Assembly: GCF_042643165.1 (NCBI RefSeq)
Contig: NZ_JBHRSH010000002.1
Location: forward strand, 930,001 to 994,000
DNA from: Hyphococcus aureus
GTDB lineage: Bacteria > Pseudomonadota > Alphaproteobacteria > Caulobacterales > Parvularculaceae
Reading direction: 5' to 3'
Length of the DNA stretch: 64,000 nucleotides
The translations under genes were made by a program, and so were the position numbers. The notes under the pieces were generated by a model. The model worked only from the letters and a program-made list of their open reading frames with translations, was not told the DNA's origin and ran no database searches. Positions 35,467 through 43,603 of the stretch are shown here, piece by piece (within the stretch, counting starts at the first letter, position 1; each line of letters begins with the position of its first letter).

Positions 35467-36417
35467 TTAACCGTCCTCGCTTTCGCTTGCCGCCGAGAGC
35501 GAGGCCTCGTGACGGCGGCGAACCCGCCCGCGCTGGGCCGCCGCGACGTGATTGAGAAAGCCGGGATCGCCAGCCAGCGCCGCCAGCCGGGCGCCGAGCG
35601 CCTTCAGCCTTTCGGCGAGCGCTTCGCGTCCGCCGGGCAGGTCCGGGTTCGGCAGGTCGTCACGAAACAGGCTGTCGCGGATCGAGGCCGCCTCCATCAG
35701 ATTGAACAAGGCGAGGCCGTTCATCGGGAAGACAGAAAAAGTGACATGCAGGCTCAGCCCGGCGCCGGCGAGCGCGTCGTGATACTGCCCCCGCGGCATA
35801 TACATGAGATCGCCGGGGCGCATGACCTGCTCGAACAGAATCTTGCCCTTCGCCTTGTTATGCATCTCCTGAAGGTTCGGGCGCTGCGACGGCTGGCCCA
35901 CGGGATTGTCAATGCGGCCCTCATAGACCCGCCAGGTCTTCTCGCCGGCGATATGAAACGCAAAAACCTCGTGATCGTCATAATGGCTGTCAAACGCCTG
36001 GCGCCCGCCGCGCGAGCAATAAATATTTGCGCTCGCGAAGCCTAGAAACGCCTCTTCCAGCACATTGGCGACAGCGCGCAAGGAAGGCGTCGTATTTTCG
36101 GTTTCATTGAGGACGATCGACGCGCCGCGCGCGAACTGGGCCTCGACCCGCGCCGGGTCCGGGCGGCGCACCACGCCTTCCAACGACTGCACCGAAGCGA
36201 AAATTTGATCTTGCGGAACGGGCGCGCGATCGACCCACATTTTCAGGGTCTGTTCGGTCCAGAGCGACGCCTGCGACACCAGCCGGTCAAGATCGGCGAC
36301 AGAGAATATGTCGGCGCGCGCGCCTGCCGCCGGAAGATGAAGCGGCTTCTTGCGATAATACTCCGCAAAGAAACGCTCTCGGCCGACAGGCGCCAGGATG
36401 TCCTCAAGACTGAGCAT
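35467..36417 (-). CDS. JmjC/cupin-domain 2-oxoglutarate oxygenase, ribosomal-oxygenase-like
   Basis: 316 residues preceded by GGGAGG. After an N-terminal segment with FAEYYRKKPLHLPA (common to the YcfD/MINA53/NO66 group) comes the JmjC core, with iron ligands His145, Asp147 (FDSHYDDHEVFAFHIAGEKTW) and His213 (GDLMYMPRGQYHDAL), and Lys160 as likely 2-oxoglutarate contact. YcfD-like enzymes hydroxylate an arginine of ribosomal protein L16; this protein is shorter (YcfD is about 370) and could have another protein target. The gene lies between tig and clpP on the same strand. Confidence 0.85.
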   Translation of the reverse strand: MLSLEDILAPVGRERFFAEYYRKKPLHLPAAGARADIFSVADLDRLVSQASLWTEQTLKMWVDRAPVPQDQIFASVQSLEGVVRRPDPARVEAQFARGASIVLNETENTTPSLRAVANVLEEAFLGFASANIYCSRGGRQAFDSHYDDHEVFAFHIAGEKTWRVYEGRIDNPVGQPSQRPNLQEMHNKAKGKILFEQVMRPGDLMYMPRGQYHDALAGAGLSLHVTFSVFPMNGLALFNLMEAASIRDSLFRDDLPNPDLPGGREALAERLKALGARLAALAGDPGFLNHVAAAQRGRVRRRHEASLSAASESEDG

Positions 36418-36445
36418 GCGCGCCTCCCATGGCGGCGTTCCATTC

Positions 36446-36474
36446 TGAAAAAAGCGGCGGCTCTCGCCGCCGCT
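36446..36474 (-). terminator. Rho-independent terminator after tig
   Basis: AGCGGCGGC (36453) pairs with GCCGCCGCT (36466) around a TCTC loop; the minus-strand transcript runs into TTTTTTC. It lies 60 bases beyond the tig stop and just upstream of the JmjC gene, making tig a separate unit. Confidence 0.92.
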
Positions 36475-36533
36475 CCTGATCTTCAGAATAACAGAGCCGT
36501 AGGCTCCTGATCAACGCGAGGCGTCAAATCGCC

Positions 36534-37892
36534 CTAGAGATCGCCGTCCGGCTCTTCCATCAGCTTTTCCTTGCTGACGGTTTTGTCGGTCACTGTGGCG
36601 CGTTCGATGATGTAATCGACGACTTTTTCCTCAAACAGCGGCGCACGCACCTGCTGAATGGCTTGCGGATTTTTCTGATAGAATTGCAGCACTTCCTGCG
36701 GCGAAATGTTCTGTCCCTGCATCTGCATATACTGCGCTTCCTGCATCGCCTGACGCTGGATCGCTTGCTGAAGCTCTTCTGAGGGGACTTTCACCTCGGC
36801 GCGTTTGCCGATTTCCGCGAGCACCAGACCGAGACGCACGCGGCGTTCGGCGATCTTGCGGTATTCTTCTTTCAGCTCTTCGTCGGTTTTGTCTTTGTCT
36901 TCTTCATCGCGCTCGGTGGATTCCACCTGACGCCAGATCTGCTCGAACTCGCCATCGACCATGCCCTGCGGCAGATCGAAGTCGTGAGCTTCATCGAGCT
37001 TGTCGAGCAGCGTGCGTTTCAAATGGCTGCGCGACATATCTTTATGGTCGGCCTCAAGGCGTTCCTTGATGCGTTTTTTCAGATCATCGAGGCTTTCAAG
37101 ACCGACTTTCTTGGCGAGTTCATCGTCGACCGCCACATCTTCCGGCGCGCGCACTTCGTGAACCTTGACATCGAAGACAGCTTCTTTGCCAGCCAGATCC
37201 TTGGCGTGATATTCTTCCGGGAAGGTGACTTTCACTTCCACATCGTCATCGGTCTTGGCGCCGATAAGCTGGTCTTCAAAGCCCGGAATGAACTGGCCCG
37301 AGCCGAGCACCAGCTCAAAGCCTTCGCCCTTGCCGCCGTCAAACTCAACATCGTCGATCTTGCCGACGAAATCGATCAGAACCTGATCTTTTTCTTTGGC
37401 TTTGGCGGTCTTGCCGCGCGCCTTATAGCTCACTTGCTGGGCGGCGATTTTGGAAAGCGCTTCGTCGATGTCGGCCTCGGGAACCTCAGCGACCGGACGG
37501 GTCAGCTTGAGCGTCGAAACGTCCATGGGATCAAAGTTTGGCAGGATCTCGGCGTGCAGATCATATTCAAGATCGGCCTTGCCTTCGATCACATCGTCAA
37601 TTTTGGATGTCAGCTCCGGGCGCGGCGGCATCGCCGGCTGAAGGTCACGCTCGGAAAACGCTTTCTGCGAGGTTTCCGTGACAATGTCCTGAATGATCTC
37701 GCTCATCATCCCTTTGCCGTATAGCTTTTTGAGATGGGAAATCGGCGCCTTGCCTTTGCGGAAGCCTTTCAGCTGAACGCGGCCTTTCACTTCCTGAAGC
37801 TTGCTGACAAGTTTCTTGTCGAGCTCCTCGGCGGAGACCTTCACCTGAAACTTGCGGTCGAGCCCTTCGGCGCTTTTCTCAATGACTTCCAT
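36534..37892 (-). CDS. tig: Trigger factor, ribosome-associated chaperone
   Basis: 452 residues starting at MEVIEKSAEGLDRKFQVKVSA. The ribosome-binding signature is present as QLKGFRKGKAP (residues ~45-55, GFRxGK). The PPIase (FKBP-like) domain follows at about 150-245 (KAKEKDQVLIDFVGKIDDVEFDG, FIPGFEDQLIGA) and the long helical arms make up the rest. It protects nascent chains at the exit tunnel. An in-frame ATG six codons earlier also exists. tRNA-Leu lies about 73 bases upstream on the same strand, and a strong terminator follows. Confidence 0.98.
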   Translation of the reverse strand: MEVIEKSAEGLDRKFQVKVSAEELDKKLVSKLQEVKGRVQLKGFRKGKAPISHLKKLYGKGMMSEIIQDIVTETSQKAFSERDLQPAMPPRPELTSKIDDVIEGKADLEYDLHAEILPNFDPMDVSTLKLTRPVAEVPEADIDEALSKIAAQQVSYKARGKTAKAKEKDQVLIDFVGKIDDVEFDGGKGEGFELVLGSGQFIPGFEDQLIGAKTDDDVEVKVTFPEEYHAKDLAGKEAVFDVKVHEVRAPEDVAVDDELAKKVGLESLDDLKKRIKERLEADHKDMSRSHLKRTLLDKLDEAHDFDLPQGMVDGEFEQIWRQVESTERDEEDKDKTDEELKEEYRKIAERRVRLGLVLAEIGKRAEVKVPSEELQQAIQRQAMQEAQYMQMQGQNISPQEVLQFYQKNPQAIQQVRAPLFEEKVVDYIIERATVTDKTVSKEKLMEEPDGDL

Positions 37893-37964
37893 TTTTGTCT
37901 CGTCTCTCATTGGGCCGGATGGCCTGTTCGTCTCATCGGTCGGGCGCCTGGCGAAGGCGAAGCT

Positions 37965-38049
37965 TGGTGCGGATGAGAGGACTCGAACCTCCACGCCTCT
38001 CGGCGCCAGAACCTAAATCTGGTGCGTCTACCAGTTCCGCCACATCCGC
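37965..38049 (-). tRNA. trnL: tRNA-Leu (anticodon TAG)
   Basis: The minus-strand 85-base sequence begins GCGGATGTGGCGGAACTGG and has the long variable arm of class II tRNAs. The anticodon loop TTTAGGT gives anticodon TAG (CTN family). The T-arm is GGAGG/CCTCT around TTCGAGT with the usual terminal wobble pair, and CCA is templated at 37965-37967. It lies upstream of tig. Confidence 0.96.
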
Positions 38050-38258
38050 GAATTTCGGCGCGATAGCAAAAGCGGGCCGGCGCAGCTGCGGCGGCCCCCA
38101 TCACGAGCGCGCTTCTATAGCAGAGAAACTCGCGCTGTCGAGGCGTCGCCGCTCCGATTCCCGGGCCAAATCCGACGAAATTCACCCGGTTTTTTATTTC
38201 GCGGGTTTTCTCACGCCCAACCAGCTTCCACAGCGAATCTTACGGGAGGCGGAAAACC

Positions 38259-38762
38259 CTAGGAGAGCCGTTTTTCCAGCCACATCACGTCGTGATAACG
38301 GCCAAATTTCCGGCCCACCTCCCGGAACGTCCCGATCTCCCGAAATCCGAAGCGTTCATGGAACCGGATCGAGACCTCATTCGGCAGGGCGACGCCCGCA
38401 TAGGCCCGGTGCAGGTCTTCCTCGGCGAGGGCCGAGAAAAGGCGCTCATAAAGAGCCCGGCCAACGCCGCGGCCGCCCGCCTCGGGCGAGACATAAATCG
38501 TTGTCTCAACCGAGGTCGAATAGGCTTTCTTGGCCTTGAAGGCCATGGAGCCTGCATAACCGGCGAACGCCCCTTCTCGTTCCGCTATGAAAAGCTGGTG
38601 GGGACCCGCCTCCGAAAACTGCGCGAACCACGGCTCGCGCTCCAGGGCGGTGAAGGCGCCGACATCGAACGTCACCGCCGTCGTTTCCACGAAGTGATTA
38701 TAGAGCGCCGTTATCGCCTCAAGGTCGGACCGCTCCGCGCGCCTGACGGAGACTGCGCTCAT
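38259..38762 (-). CDS. GNAT acetyltransferase, phosphinothricin acetyltransferase-like
   Basis: 167 residues: VRRAERSDLEAITALYNHFVETTAVTFD is the N-terminal signature of the Pat/Bar/YwnH branch, GRGVGRALYERLFSALAEE the acetyl-CoA loop near residue 98, and NEVSIRFHERFGFREIGTFREVGRKFGRYHDVMWLEKRL the conserved end. Members acetylate phosphinothricin, methionine sulfone or unknown amines. The ATG overlaps the nnr stop by four bases (ATGA), so it is translationally coupled to nnr. Substrate specificity cannot be inferred. Confidence 0.9.
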   Translation of the reverse strand: MSAVSVRRAERSDLEAITALYNHFVETTAVTFDVGAFTALEREPWFAQFSEAGPHQLFIAEREGAFAGYAGSMAFKAKKAYSTSVETTIYVSPEAGGRGVGRALYERLFSALAEEDLHRAYAGVALPNEVSIRFHERFGFREIGTFREVGRKFGRYHDVMWLEKRLS

Positions 38763-40315
38763 TGCTGGGCCGCCCCTTGCTGATCAGGCTCTGCGGCCGG
38801 CTTCGGCTGCTGCGGCGGCGCAAAAAGCTGGCGCAGAACGGCTGGCACGGCGCCCGGCAGATCCTCGGCGATGAGGCCCGGTCCCGCGACCTGACCGGCG
38901 GCTCCATGGATCCAGACGCCGGCGCCGGCGGCCGCGAAACCATCCATGCCTTGCGCTCTGAGCCCGGCGATGAAACCGGCGAGCACGTCCCCCGCCCCGG
39001 CTGTGGCGAGGTCCGGCGGCGCATTGGAGTTGATGAGGACCCGCGCGCCAGCCCCAGTTGGCGGGGCGGCGATGACTGTGTCCGCGCCCTTGAGGACAAC
39101 AACGCACCCGGCCTTTTCGCTTGCGGCGCGGACCATGGCGAGCTTGCCCGCCCCCCGTTCCAGCAGCTTGATCTCTTCGGGAAAGAGGCGGGCGAACTCC
39201 CCCATATGCGGCGTCAGCACATCATCAGGGCGTAACGCGGCAAACAGCGCCGTTGCATCATCGGCAAAGCTCGTCAGCGCATCAGCGTCTAAAACGGCGC
39301 CCGCCTTGCTGTTCAAAACCGCCAGCACATTGTCTTTTGTCTTCGCGCCAACGCCGTTCGCCGGACCGGCGACAACACACATGGAAATGCGCTCGGCGTC
39401 TTTCAGATGCGCGGCAAGATGTTCGGCATTGTCCGACAGGCGCAACATGATCGCGGTCAGATGCGCCGCATGCACGGGCCCTGCTTCCGACGGCGATAAT
39501 ACGGTAACGAGCCCCGCGCCGATACGCAGCGCCCCCTCCGCCGCAAGCCTGATAGCGCCCGTATTGAGCGGCCCGCCAGAGACAGCCATCACCGACCCGC
39601 GTGAATATTTATGCCCGCCCCAGCGAGGCCGGGGAAACAATGCGCCCCAAAGCGCCGGATGATTTTCGAATGTCGCTACACCCGCCTTCATTGTCGCTTC
39701 GTCGCTGATCGCGATATCGGCAATGTCGATCGCGCCGGAGAGCGCGCGTCCGGGAAACAACAAGTGCCCCGGCTTGCGCGCATGAAACGTAATGGTGCGG
39801 TTGGCCTGCACCGCTGTTCCCATGACGGCGCCCGTATCGGCGTTGACGCCCGACGGCAGGTCAATGGCGAAAACCGGCGCAGGGTTCGCATTCATCGCCT
39901 CAATCACCGCCTTCGCCTCTCCTTCAACGTCGCGCGCCAGACCCGTTCCGAAAATCGCATCGACGATCAACCCCGCCCCTTCGAGCAGAGCTGGCGAAAA
40001 CGGTGCGATCTCGCCGTCATAAAGATCGGCCATCAGCTTGGCGTCGCCCTGAAGCGCTTCTCGCTGGCCGATCAGGCCCACCCGCACCGGCCAGCCCGCG
40101 CTTGCCAGTTCGCGCGCTACCACGAAACCATCGCCGCCATTATTGCCGGGACCGCAAATGACCGCGACCGGGCGACGCGACCAGGCCCGCTGGATCAGTT
40201 CTGCGGCCTTGTCGCCCGCAGCCTCCATCAGCGCGGCGGAAGCGGTTCCGGCGTCCATGGCGGCCTTTTCCGCCGCACGCATTTCTTCGGCGGAGAGCAC
40301 AAGATAAGGGTTCAC
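38759..40315 (-). CDS. nnr: Bifunctional NAD(P)H-hydrate epimerase / ADP-dependent dehydratase
   Basis: 518 residues from a GTG start. The N-terminal YjeF_N epimerase domain shows VICGPGNNGGDGFVVARELASAGW near residue 52 and AIDLPSGVNADTG. The C-terminal ribokinase-like dehydratase domain shows GPANGVG, LKGADTVIAAP and PDLATAGAGDVLAGFIAGL. Together they repair damaged NADHX and NADPHX in the cytoplasm, using ADP. The gene is followed by a coupled GNAT and is divergent from glnB. Confidence 0.96.
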   Translation of the reverse strand: MNPYLVLSAEEMRAAEKAAMDAGTASAALMEAAGDKAAELIQRAWSRRPVAVICGPGNNGGDGFVVARELASAGWPVRVGLIGQREALQGDAKLMADLYDGEIAPFSPALLEGAGLIVDAIFGTGLARDVEGEAKAVIEAMNANPAPVFAIDLPSGVNADTGAVMGTAVQANRTITFHARKPGHLLFPGRALSGAIDIADIAISDEATMKAGVATFENHPALWGALFPRPRWGGHKYSRGSVMAVSGGPLNTGAIRLAAEGALRIGAGLVTVLSPSEAGPVHAAHLTAIMLRLSDNAEHLAAHLKDAERISMCVVAGPANGVGAKTKDNVLAVLNSKAGAVLDADALTSFADDATALFAALRPDDVLTPHMGEFARLFPEEIKLLERGAGKLAMVRAASEKAGCVVVLKGADTVIAAPPTGAGARVLINSNAPPDLATAGAGDVLAGFIAGLRAQGMDGFAAAGAGVWIHGAAGQVAGPGLIAEDLPGAVPAVLRQLFAPPQQPKPAAEPDQQGAAQQ

Positions 40316-40447
40316 GAGGGGTAGCCGCCTTTCGATTTCAACAATCTGGTGTAAAAAGGTCTAGCAAACTTCCGGTCCGTTCAAAATGCCCGTTCCAGAC
40401 GCCGGTCCCGGATGAACGTTCAGAAAACGAAAGCGCTGATAAACGCC

Positions 40448-40786
40448 ATGAAGAAAATCGAAGCCATCATCAAGCCGTTCAAACTCGACGATGTGAAGGA
40501 GGCGCTGCAAGAGCAAGGTCTTCAAGGCATGACCGTGACCGATGTGCGCGGCTTTGGCCGGCAAAAGGGGCATACGGAGCTTTATCGCGGTGCGGAATAT
40601 GTCGTCGACTTCCTGCCCAAGGTGAAAATCGAACTTGTTCTGGATGACGCACAGGTCGACCGCGCAGTCGAGGCGATCAAGACCGCAGCTCATTCAGGGC
40701 GCATCGGCGACGGCAAGATTTTTGTCTCCCCGGTTGAAAACGCCGTACGCATCCGGACCGGCGAAACCGGTCGGGACGCGATTTAG
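40448..40786 (+). CDS. glnB: PII nitrogen-regulatory signal protein
   Basis: 112 residues from the ATG at 40448, as in all PII proteins; the upstream in-frame ATG at 40412 is not supported by homology. MKKIEAIIKPFKLDDVKEAL is the N-terminal signature, the T-loop carries Tyr51 (ELYRGAEY), the uridylylation site, and RIGDGKIFVSPVENAVRIRTGE is the second PII signature, with ATP-binding residues. It reports 2-oxoglutarate and glutamine status to GlnE and NtrB. No glnA follows, unlike the usual glnB-glnA operon. The downstream gene is convergent. No sigma-54 promoter is evident. Confidence 0.98.
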   Translation: MKKIEAIIKPFKLDDVKEALQEQGLQGMTVTDVRGFGRQKGHTELYRGAEYVVDFLPKVKIELVLDDAQVDRAVEAIKTAAHSGRIGDGKIFVSPVENAVRIRTGETGRDAI

Positions 40787-40798
40787 ATCGCTGCGACG

Positions 40799-41896
40799 CT
40801 ACCCTGCGCGATATCGAGAAAGCCAGTGCGCGTAAGGCGCGGGCAAGGTCCAGGCCGAGTCTTCAACACCGAGCGTGCGCGCCGCGTCATAAGGCCAATG
40901 GGGATTGGCGAGCAGCGGCCGGCCCAACATGACAAGATCGACGGCGCCGGCGCGGATCAGCTCATCCGCCTGCTTTGGATCTGAAATATACCAGGACGTC
41001 GCCGCAGGAATATCCGCCTCGCGCCGCACCCTTTCTGCAAAAGGCGCCATGAAGGCAGGGCCCCATGGGATGTTCGCGTCTCCGGCGGTGAAACCCATGC
41101 TGACGTCAATCAGGTCAAGCCCCCCTGCTTTCAGCCTGCGGATCAGGTCGATTGATTCCGCCAGCGTTTCCTCGTCCTGTCCGTCGAATTCGATGACGCC
41201 GAGACGCGCCGTCAGCGGAAGATCATCGGGCCAGACTTCCCGAACCGCTGCAAAGGTTTCTTTCAGAAAGCGGATGCGATTTTCAAAGGAGCCGCCATAC
41301 TCATCCGTGCGCTGATTGGCGTGACGCGAGAAAAAACTCTGCGCGAGGTAACCATGAGCGAAATGCAATTCGAGCCATTCAAAGCCCGCATCAAGCGCGC
41401 GCTGCGCCGCCGCAACGAAATCCTGCTGCACGCGAAGAATGTCGTCTTTGCTCATTTCCTCCGGAATACGGGAAAGACCGCCGCCCTGCGCAATCGGCGA
41501 CGGACCGATGATCGGCCATGCGCGCGGATTGTCGAGGGGGATATGATCGTCGCCTTCCCACGGCCGGTTGGCGCTCGCCTTGCGGCCGGCATGAGCGATC
41601 TGAATGCCGGGCGCTGCGCCCGCTTTCTTGATCGCATCAACCGCCGGACGAAACGCATCGGCTTGCTCATCGGCCCAAATCCCCGCGTCTTCCGGCGTGA
41701 TGCGTCCTTCCGGGGAGACGGCGCTTGCCTCTGCGATGACAAGACCCGCGCCGCCACGGGCAAGTCCGGCCAGATGAACATGATGCCAGTCATTGATCAG
41801 CCCGTCCGCGGCCGAATATTGGCACATGGGAGAGACGGCGACTCGATTTTTGAGAGTGATGTTTTTCAGGGTGATTGGCTCAAACAAGGACGCCAT
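40799..41896 (-). CDS. Old yellow enzyme-family NADH:flavin oxidoreductase (YqjM class)
   Basis: 365 residues. RVAVSPMCQYSAADGLINDWHHVHLAGLARGGAG shows Cys25, the redox-tuning cysteine of the thermophilic-like YqjM/XenA class, and LHFAHGYLAQSFFS contains the substrate-binding His pair. FMN-binding residues include SMGFT and VMLGRPLLANP. These enzymes reduce activated alkenes, nitro compounds and quinones using NAD(P)H. AGAGG precedes the ATG. The gene is divergent from an ArsR-type regulator with a palindrome between them, suggesting induction by its own substrates. Confidence 0.94.
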   Translation of the reverse strand: MASLFEPITLKNITLKNRVAVSPMCQYSAADGLINDWHHVHLAGLARGGAGLVIAEASAVSPEGRITPEDAGIWADEQADAFRPAVDAIKKAGAAPGIQIAHAGRKASANRPWEGDDHIPLDNPRAWPIIGPSPIAQGGGLSRIPEEMSKDDILRVQQDFVAAAQRALDAGFEWLELHFAHGYLAQSFFSRHANQRTDEYGGSFENRIRFLKETFAAVREVWPDDLPLTARLGVIEFDGQDEETLAESIDLIRRLKAGGLDLIDVSMGFTAGDANIPWGPAFMAPFAERVRREADIPAATSWYISDPKQADELIRAGAVDLVMLGRPLLANPHWPYDAARTLGVEDSAWTLPAPYAHWLSRYRAG

Positions 41897-41958
41897 GGAG
41901 TACCTCTATTCGCTTTCATTCATTGATATTTTAAGGCCGCAACCTTATGTGTTCTATT

Positions 41959-41976
41959 GTTCGAGTATTATCGAAC
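41959..41976. promoter_or_regulatory. Perfect palindrome between the OYE and ArsR genes
   Basis: GTTCGA-GTATTA-TCGAAC is a perfect 6-bp inverted repeat with a 6-base spacer, in an AT-rich divergent region 38 bases from the ArsR start and 63 from the OYE start. It is the natural candidate operator for the adjacent ArsR-type repressor. Confidence 0.6.
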
Positions 41977-42013
41977 TACCGAAACATAATCACCCTGTGC
42001 TAAGGGTCAAGGG

Positions 42014-42325
42014 ATGAGAACCTATAAACATCCGAAACGGGAAGACATCGAGCTGACGCGGGTGCTCTATGCGCTGAGCGATCCTGTGCGCCTTGATGTA
42101 GTGCGCCAGCTCGCAATGGACGGCCCAGCCAGTTGCGCCGCCCTCGATGGCGGACGGCCAAAATCCAGCATGTCCCATCACTTTCGCGTGTTGCGCGAGT
42201 CAGGCGTCGTTTTCACTGAGACCGAAGGTGCGGCGCATATGAACTCGCTCCGGCGCGGCGATCTCGACAAACTGTATCCGGGCCTTCTCGCATCCGTTCT
42301 CGGCGAGAAGAAAAAACGAAAGTAA
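42014..42325 (+). CDS. ArsR-family winged-helix regulator
   Basis: 103 residues. LTRVLYALSDPVRLDVVRQLAMDGPASCAALDGGRPKSSMSHHFRVLRESGVVFTETEGAAHMNSLRRGDLDKLYPGLL follows the ArsR/SmtB fold, with the recognition helix at SSMSHHFRVLRESG. The metal-binding ELCVCDL motif is absent, so this is a non-metal branch; the single Cys (SCAAL) might be redox-active. Position beside an old yellow enzyme and a perfect palindrome suggests electrophile or quinone sensing. The left copy of the islet's direct repeat begins one base after its stop. Confidence 0.9.
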   Translation: MRTYKHPKREDIELTRVLYALSDPVRLDVVRQLAMDGPASCAALDGGRPKSSMSHHFRVLRESGVVFTETEGAAHMNSLRRGDLDKLYPGLLASVLGEKKKRK

Positions 42326-42359
42326 CGGCGGCGGGCTGTAGTATAAGGCAAAACCGGAA
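42326..42359. repeat. Left direct repeat of the AT-rich islet
   Basis: A 34-base sequence with core GTAGTATAAGGC, 30 of 34 bases identical to the copy at 43709-43742. It starts one base after the ArsR stop codon. Together with the right copy it brackets the two AT-rich genes at 42588-43603. Confidence 0.75.
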
Positions 42360-42587
42360 GCGATGCGATTTAGCCTCGAACTGTCGGGCAGCTTGAAGCT
42401 GGTGAGGCCGGAGGCACAGGTCGTAATTTGTACTCGCCAAACTCTCAGCAAACAATATTAGCTCTGCATCATCTCTGATCTCATCGCTACGAATTGTTAT
42501 TTCCAAGACATTTGAAAGCTAGACGTTGGCTATCTCTTTGAGTTAATGGGAAAGTCGTTTGGCAATTAGACGAGGGGAATTCTAGTT

Positions 42588-43139
42588 ATGTTTCAACTTG
42601 TTGCTGCTATCCTGACTCCAGCGCTGTTCTCCGCACTTTTGTATTGGTCGAACCTTCAAGTTCGTCCGGGATCTTACGAACCTACAACATTCGCCATAGC
42701 TGGACTTGTAGCAATTGCAATCGTAGTTTTGCTAAGCAGGTTCATTCTCCGGCCATTAAACAGAAAAAGGCTTTCTTTCTTAAACATATCATCATTCACA
42801 ATTCTATACTTAAGCGGCATATTCCTATTGTACGAAATTTCGACTATTTTGCTATTTGCAGCCGGCCATTCAGGAGGGTCACAGCCGATAGAGCTGAAAG
42901 AGTTTGTTGAATATTCATTCTATGAGACTTTAAAAGCGCTCAAGCTTTGGCCGTCTGATTGGAGTTTGTGGGTACTTCTAAACATTTTCTATGACATGAA
43001 CTCAGATTTTGCGCCTGATCAACGCACAGTTGGCGCAGCATGGGCTGCCGCATATCGTTTACTCTTGGTCCCCTTTTATGTATCTGTAGGACTACTTAAA
43101 TTGTTGACCCGCCAAGTATTCCGCTCAGGAATAAGCTAG
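42588..43139 (+). CDS. Four-helix membrane protein of the AT-rich islet (unknown)
   Basis: 183 residues with four hydrophobic helices at about 3-21, 33-54, 67-93 and 152-174. Between helices 3 and 4 is a ~57-residue amphipathic, mostly polar stretch (SQPIELKEFVEYSFYETLKALKLWP, then SLWVLLNIFYDMNSDFAPDQRTV). GAGGGG precedes the ATG at ~13 bases. I recognise no family. Base composition and codon use are clearly more AT-rich than the neighbours, and the repeats on each side support acquisition. It forms a pair with the gene 23 bp downstream. Confidence 0.65.
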   Translation: MFQLVAAILTPALFSALLYWSNLQVRPGSYEPTTFAIAGLVAIAIVVLLSRFILRPLNRKRLSFLNISSFTILYLSGIFLLYEISTILLFAAGHSGGSQPIELKEFVEYSFYETLKALKLWPSDWSLWVLLNIFYDMNSDFAPDQRTVGAAWAAAYRLLLVPFYVSVGLLKLLTRQVFRSGIS

Positions 43140-43162
43140 AGCTTTGATAGAGGGAGATAGGT

Positions 43163-43603
43163 ATGGGACTGAAAGATTTTGGTAATTTACTGGCGGTCAC
43201 CTTGTTTGCTGGGGCAGCAACATCCGTCCGTGAAGTCTTTGAGAACGCTGAGCCAGTTACAGATTTTGATCCACTTAAGGGCTTGAGTGACGATGCAGTA
43301 CGCTTTCGAAATCACCTGACTTCGACACGAACAATGTTAGTTCCGCTGGATGATAGTACCTACAATTCCTTGCAGAATGACTTTGATTCCATCAACGTCC
43401 TAGGTGACCTCAATCAAAATCTTTGCACAGAGCTTTTTACACAAACTAATTCAGATCTCGCATCACAGAGTTTTATTGCTCCTTGGATCCATGACTATTC
43501 AACTATTGATTTTGAACATGACGCTTACAACCGGCCAAAAAGAATAGCTTTTGTTCCACAGTCCAAATACAAAAATATACAGAAATTAATCGACGATGAT
43601 TGA
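43163..43603 (+). CDS. Uncharacterised second protein of the AT-rich islet
   Basis: 146 residues, preceded by AGGGAG. A weak hydrophobic N-terminal stretch (LLAVTLFAGAATSV, residues 9-22) could be a signal or anchor. The rest is acidic and hydrophilic, with FDPLKGLSDDAVRFRNHLTSTRTMLVPLDDSTYNSL and the C-terminal YNRPKRIAFVPQSKYKNIQKLIDDD. It has one cysteine. No family is recognised. It begins 23 bases after the membrane gene and ends about 105 bases before the right repeat, so the two are probably co-transcribed and may act together. Confidence 0.6.
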   Translation: MGLKDFGNLLAVTLFAGAATSVREVFENAEPVTDFDPLKGLSDDAVRFRNHLTSTRTMLVPLDDSTYNSLQNDFDSINVLGDLNQNLCTELFTQTNSDLASQSFIAPWIHDYSTIDFEHDAYNRPKRIAFVPQSKYKNIQKLIDDD

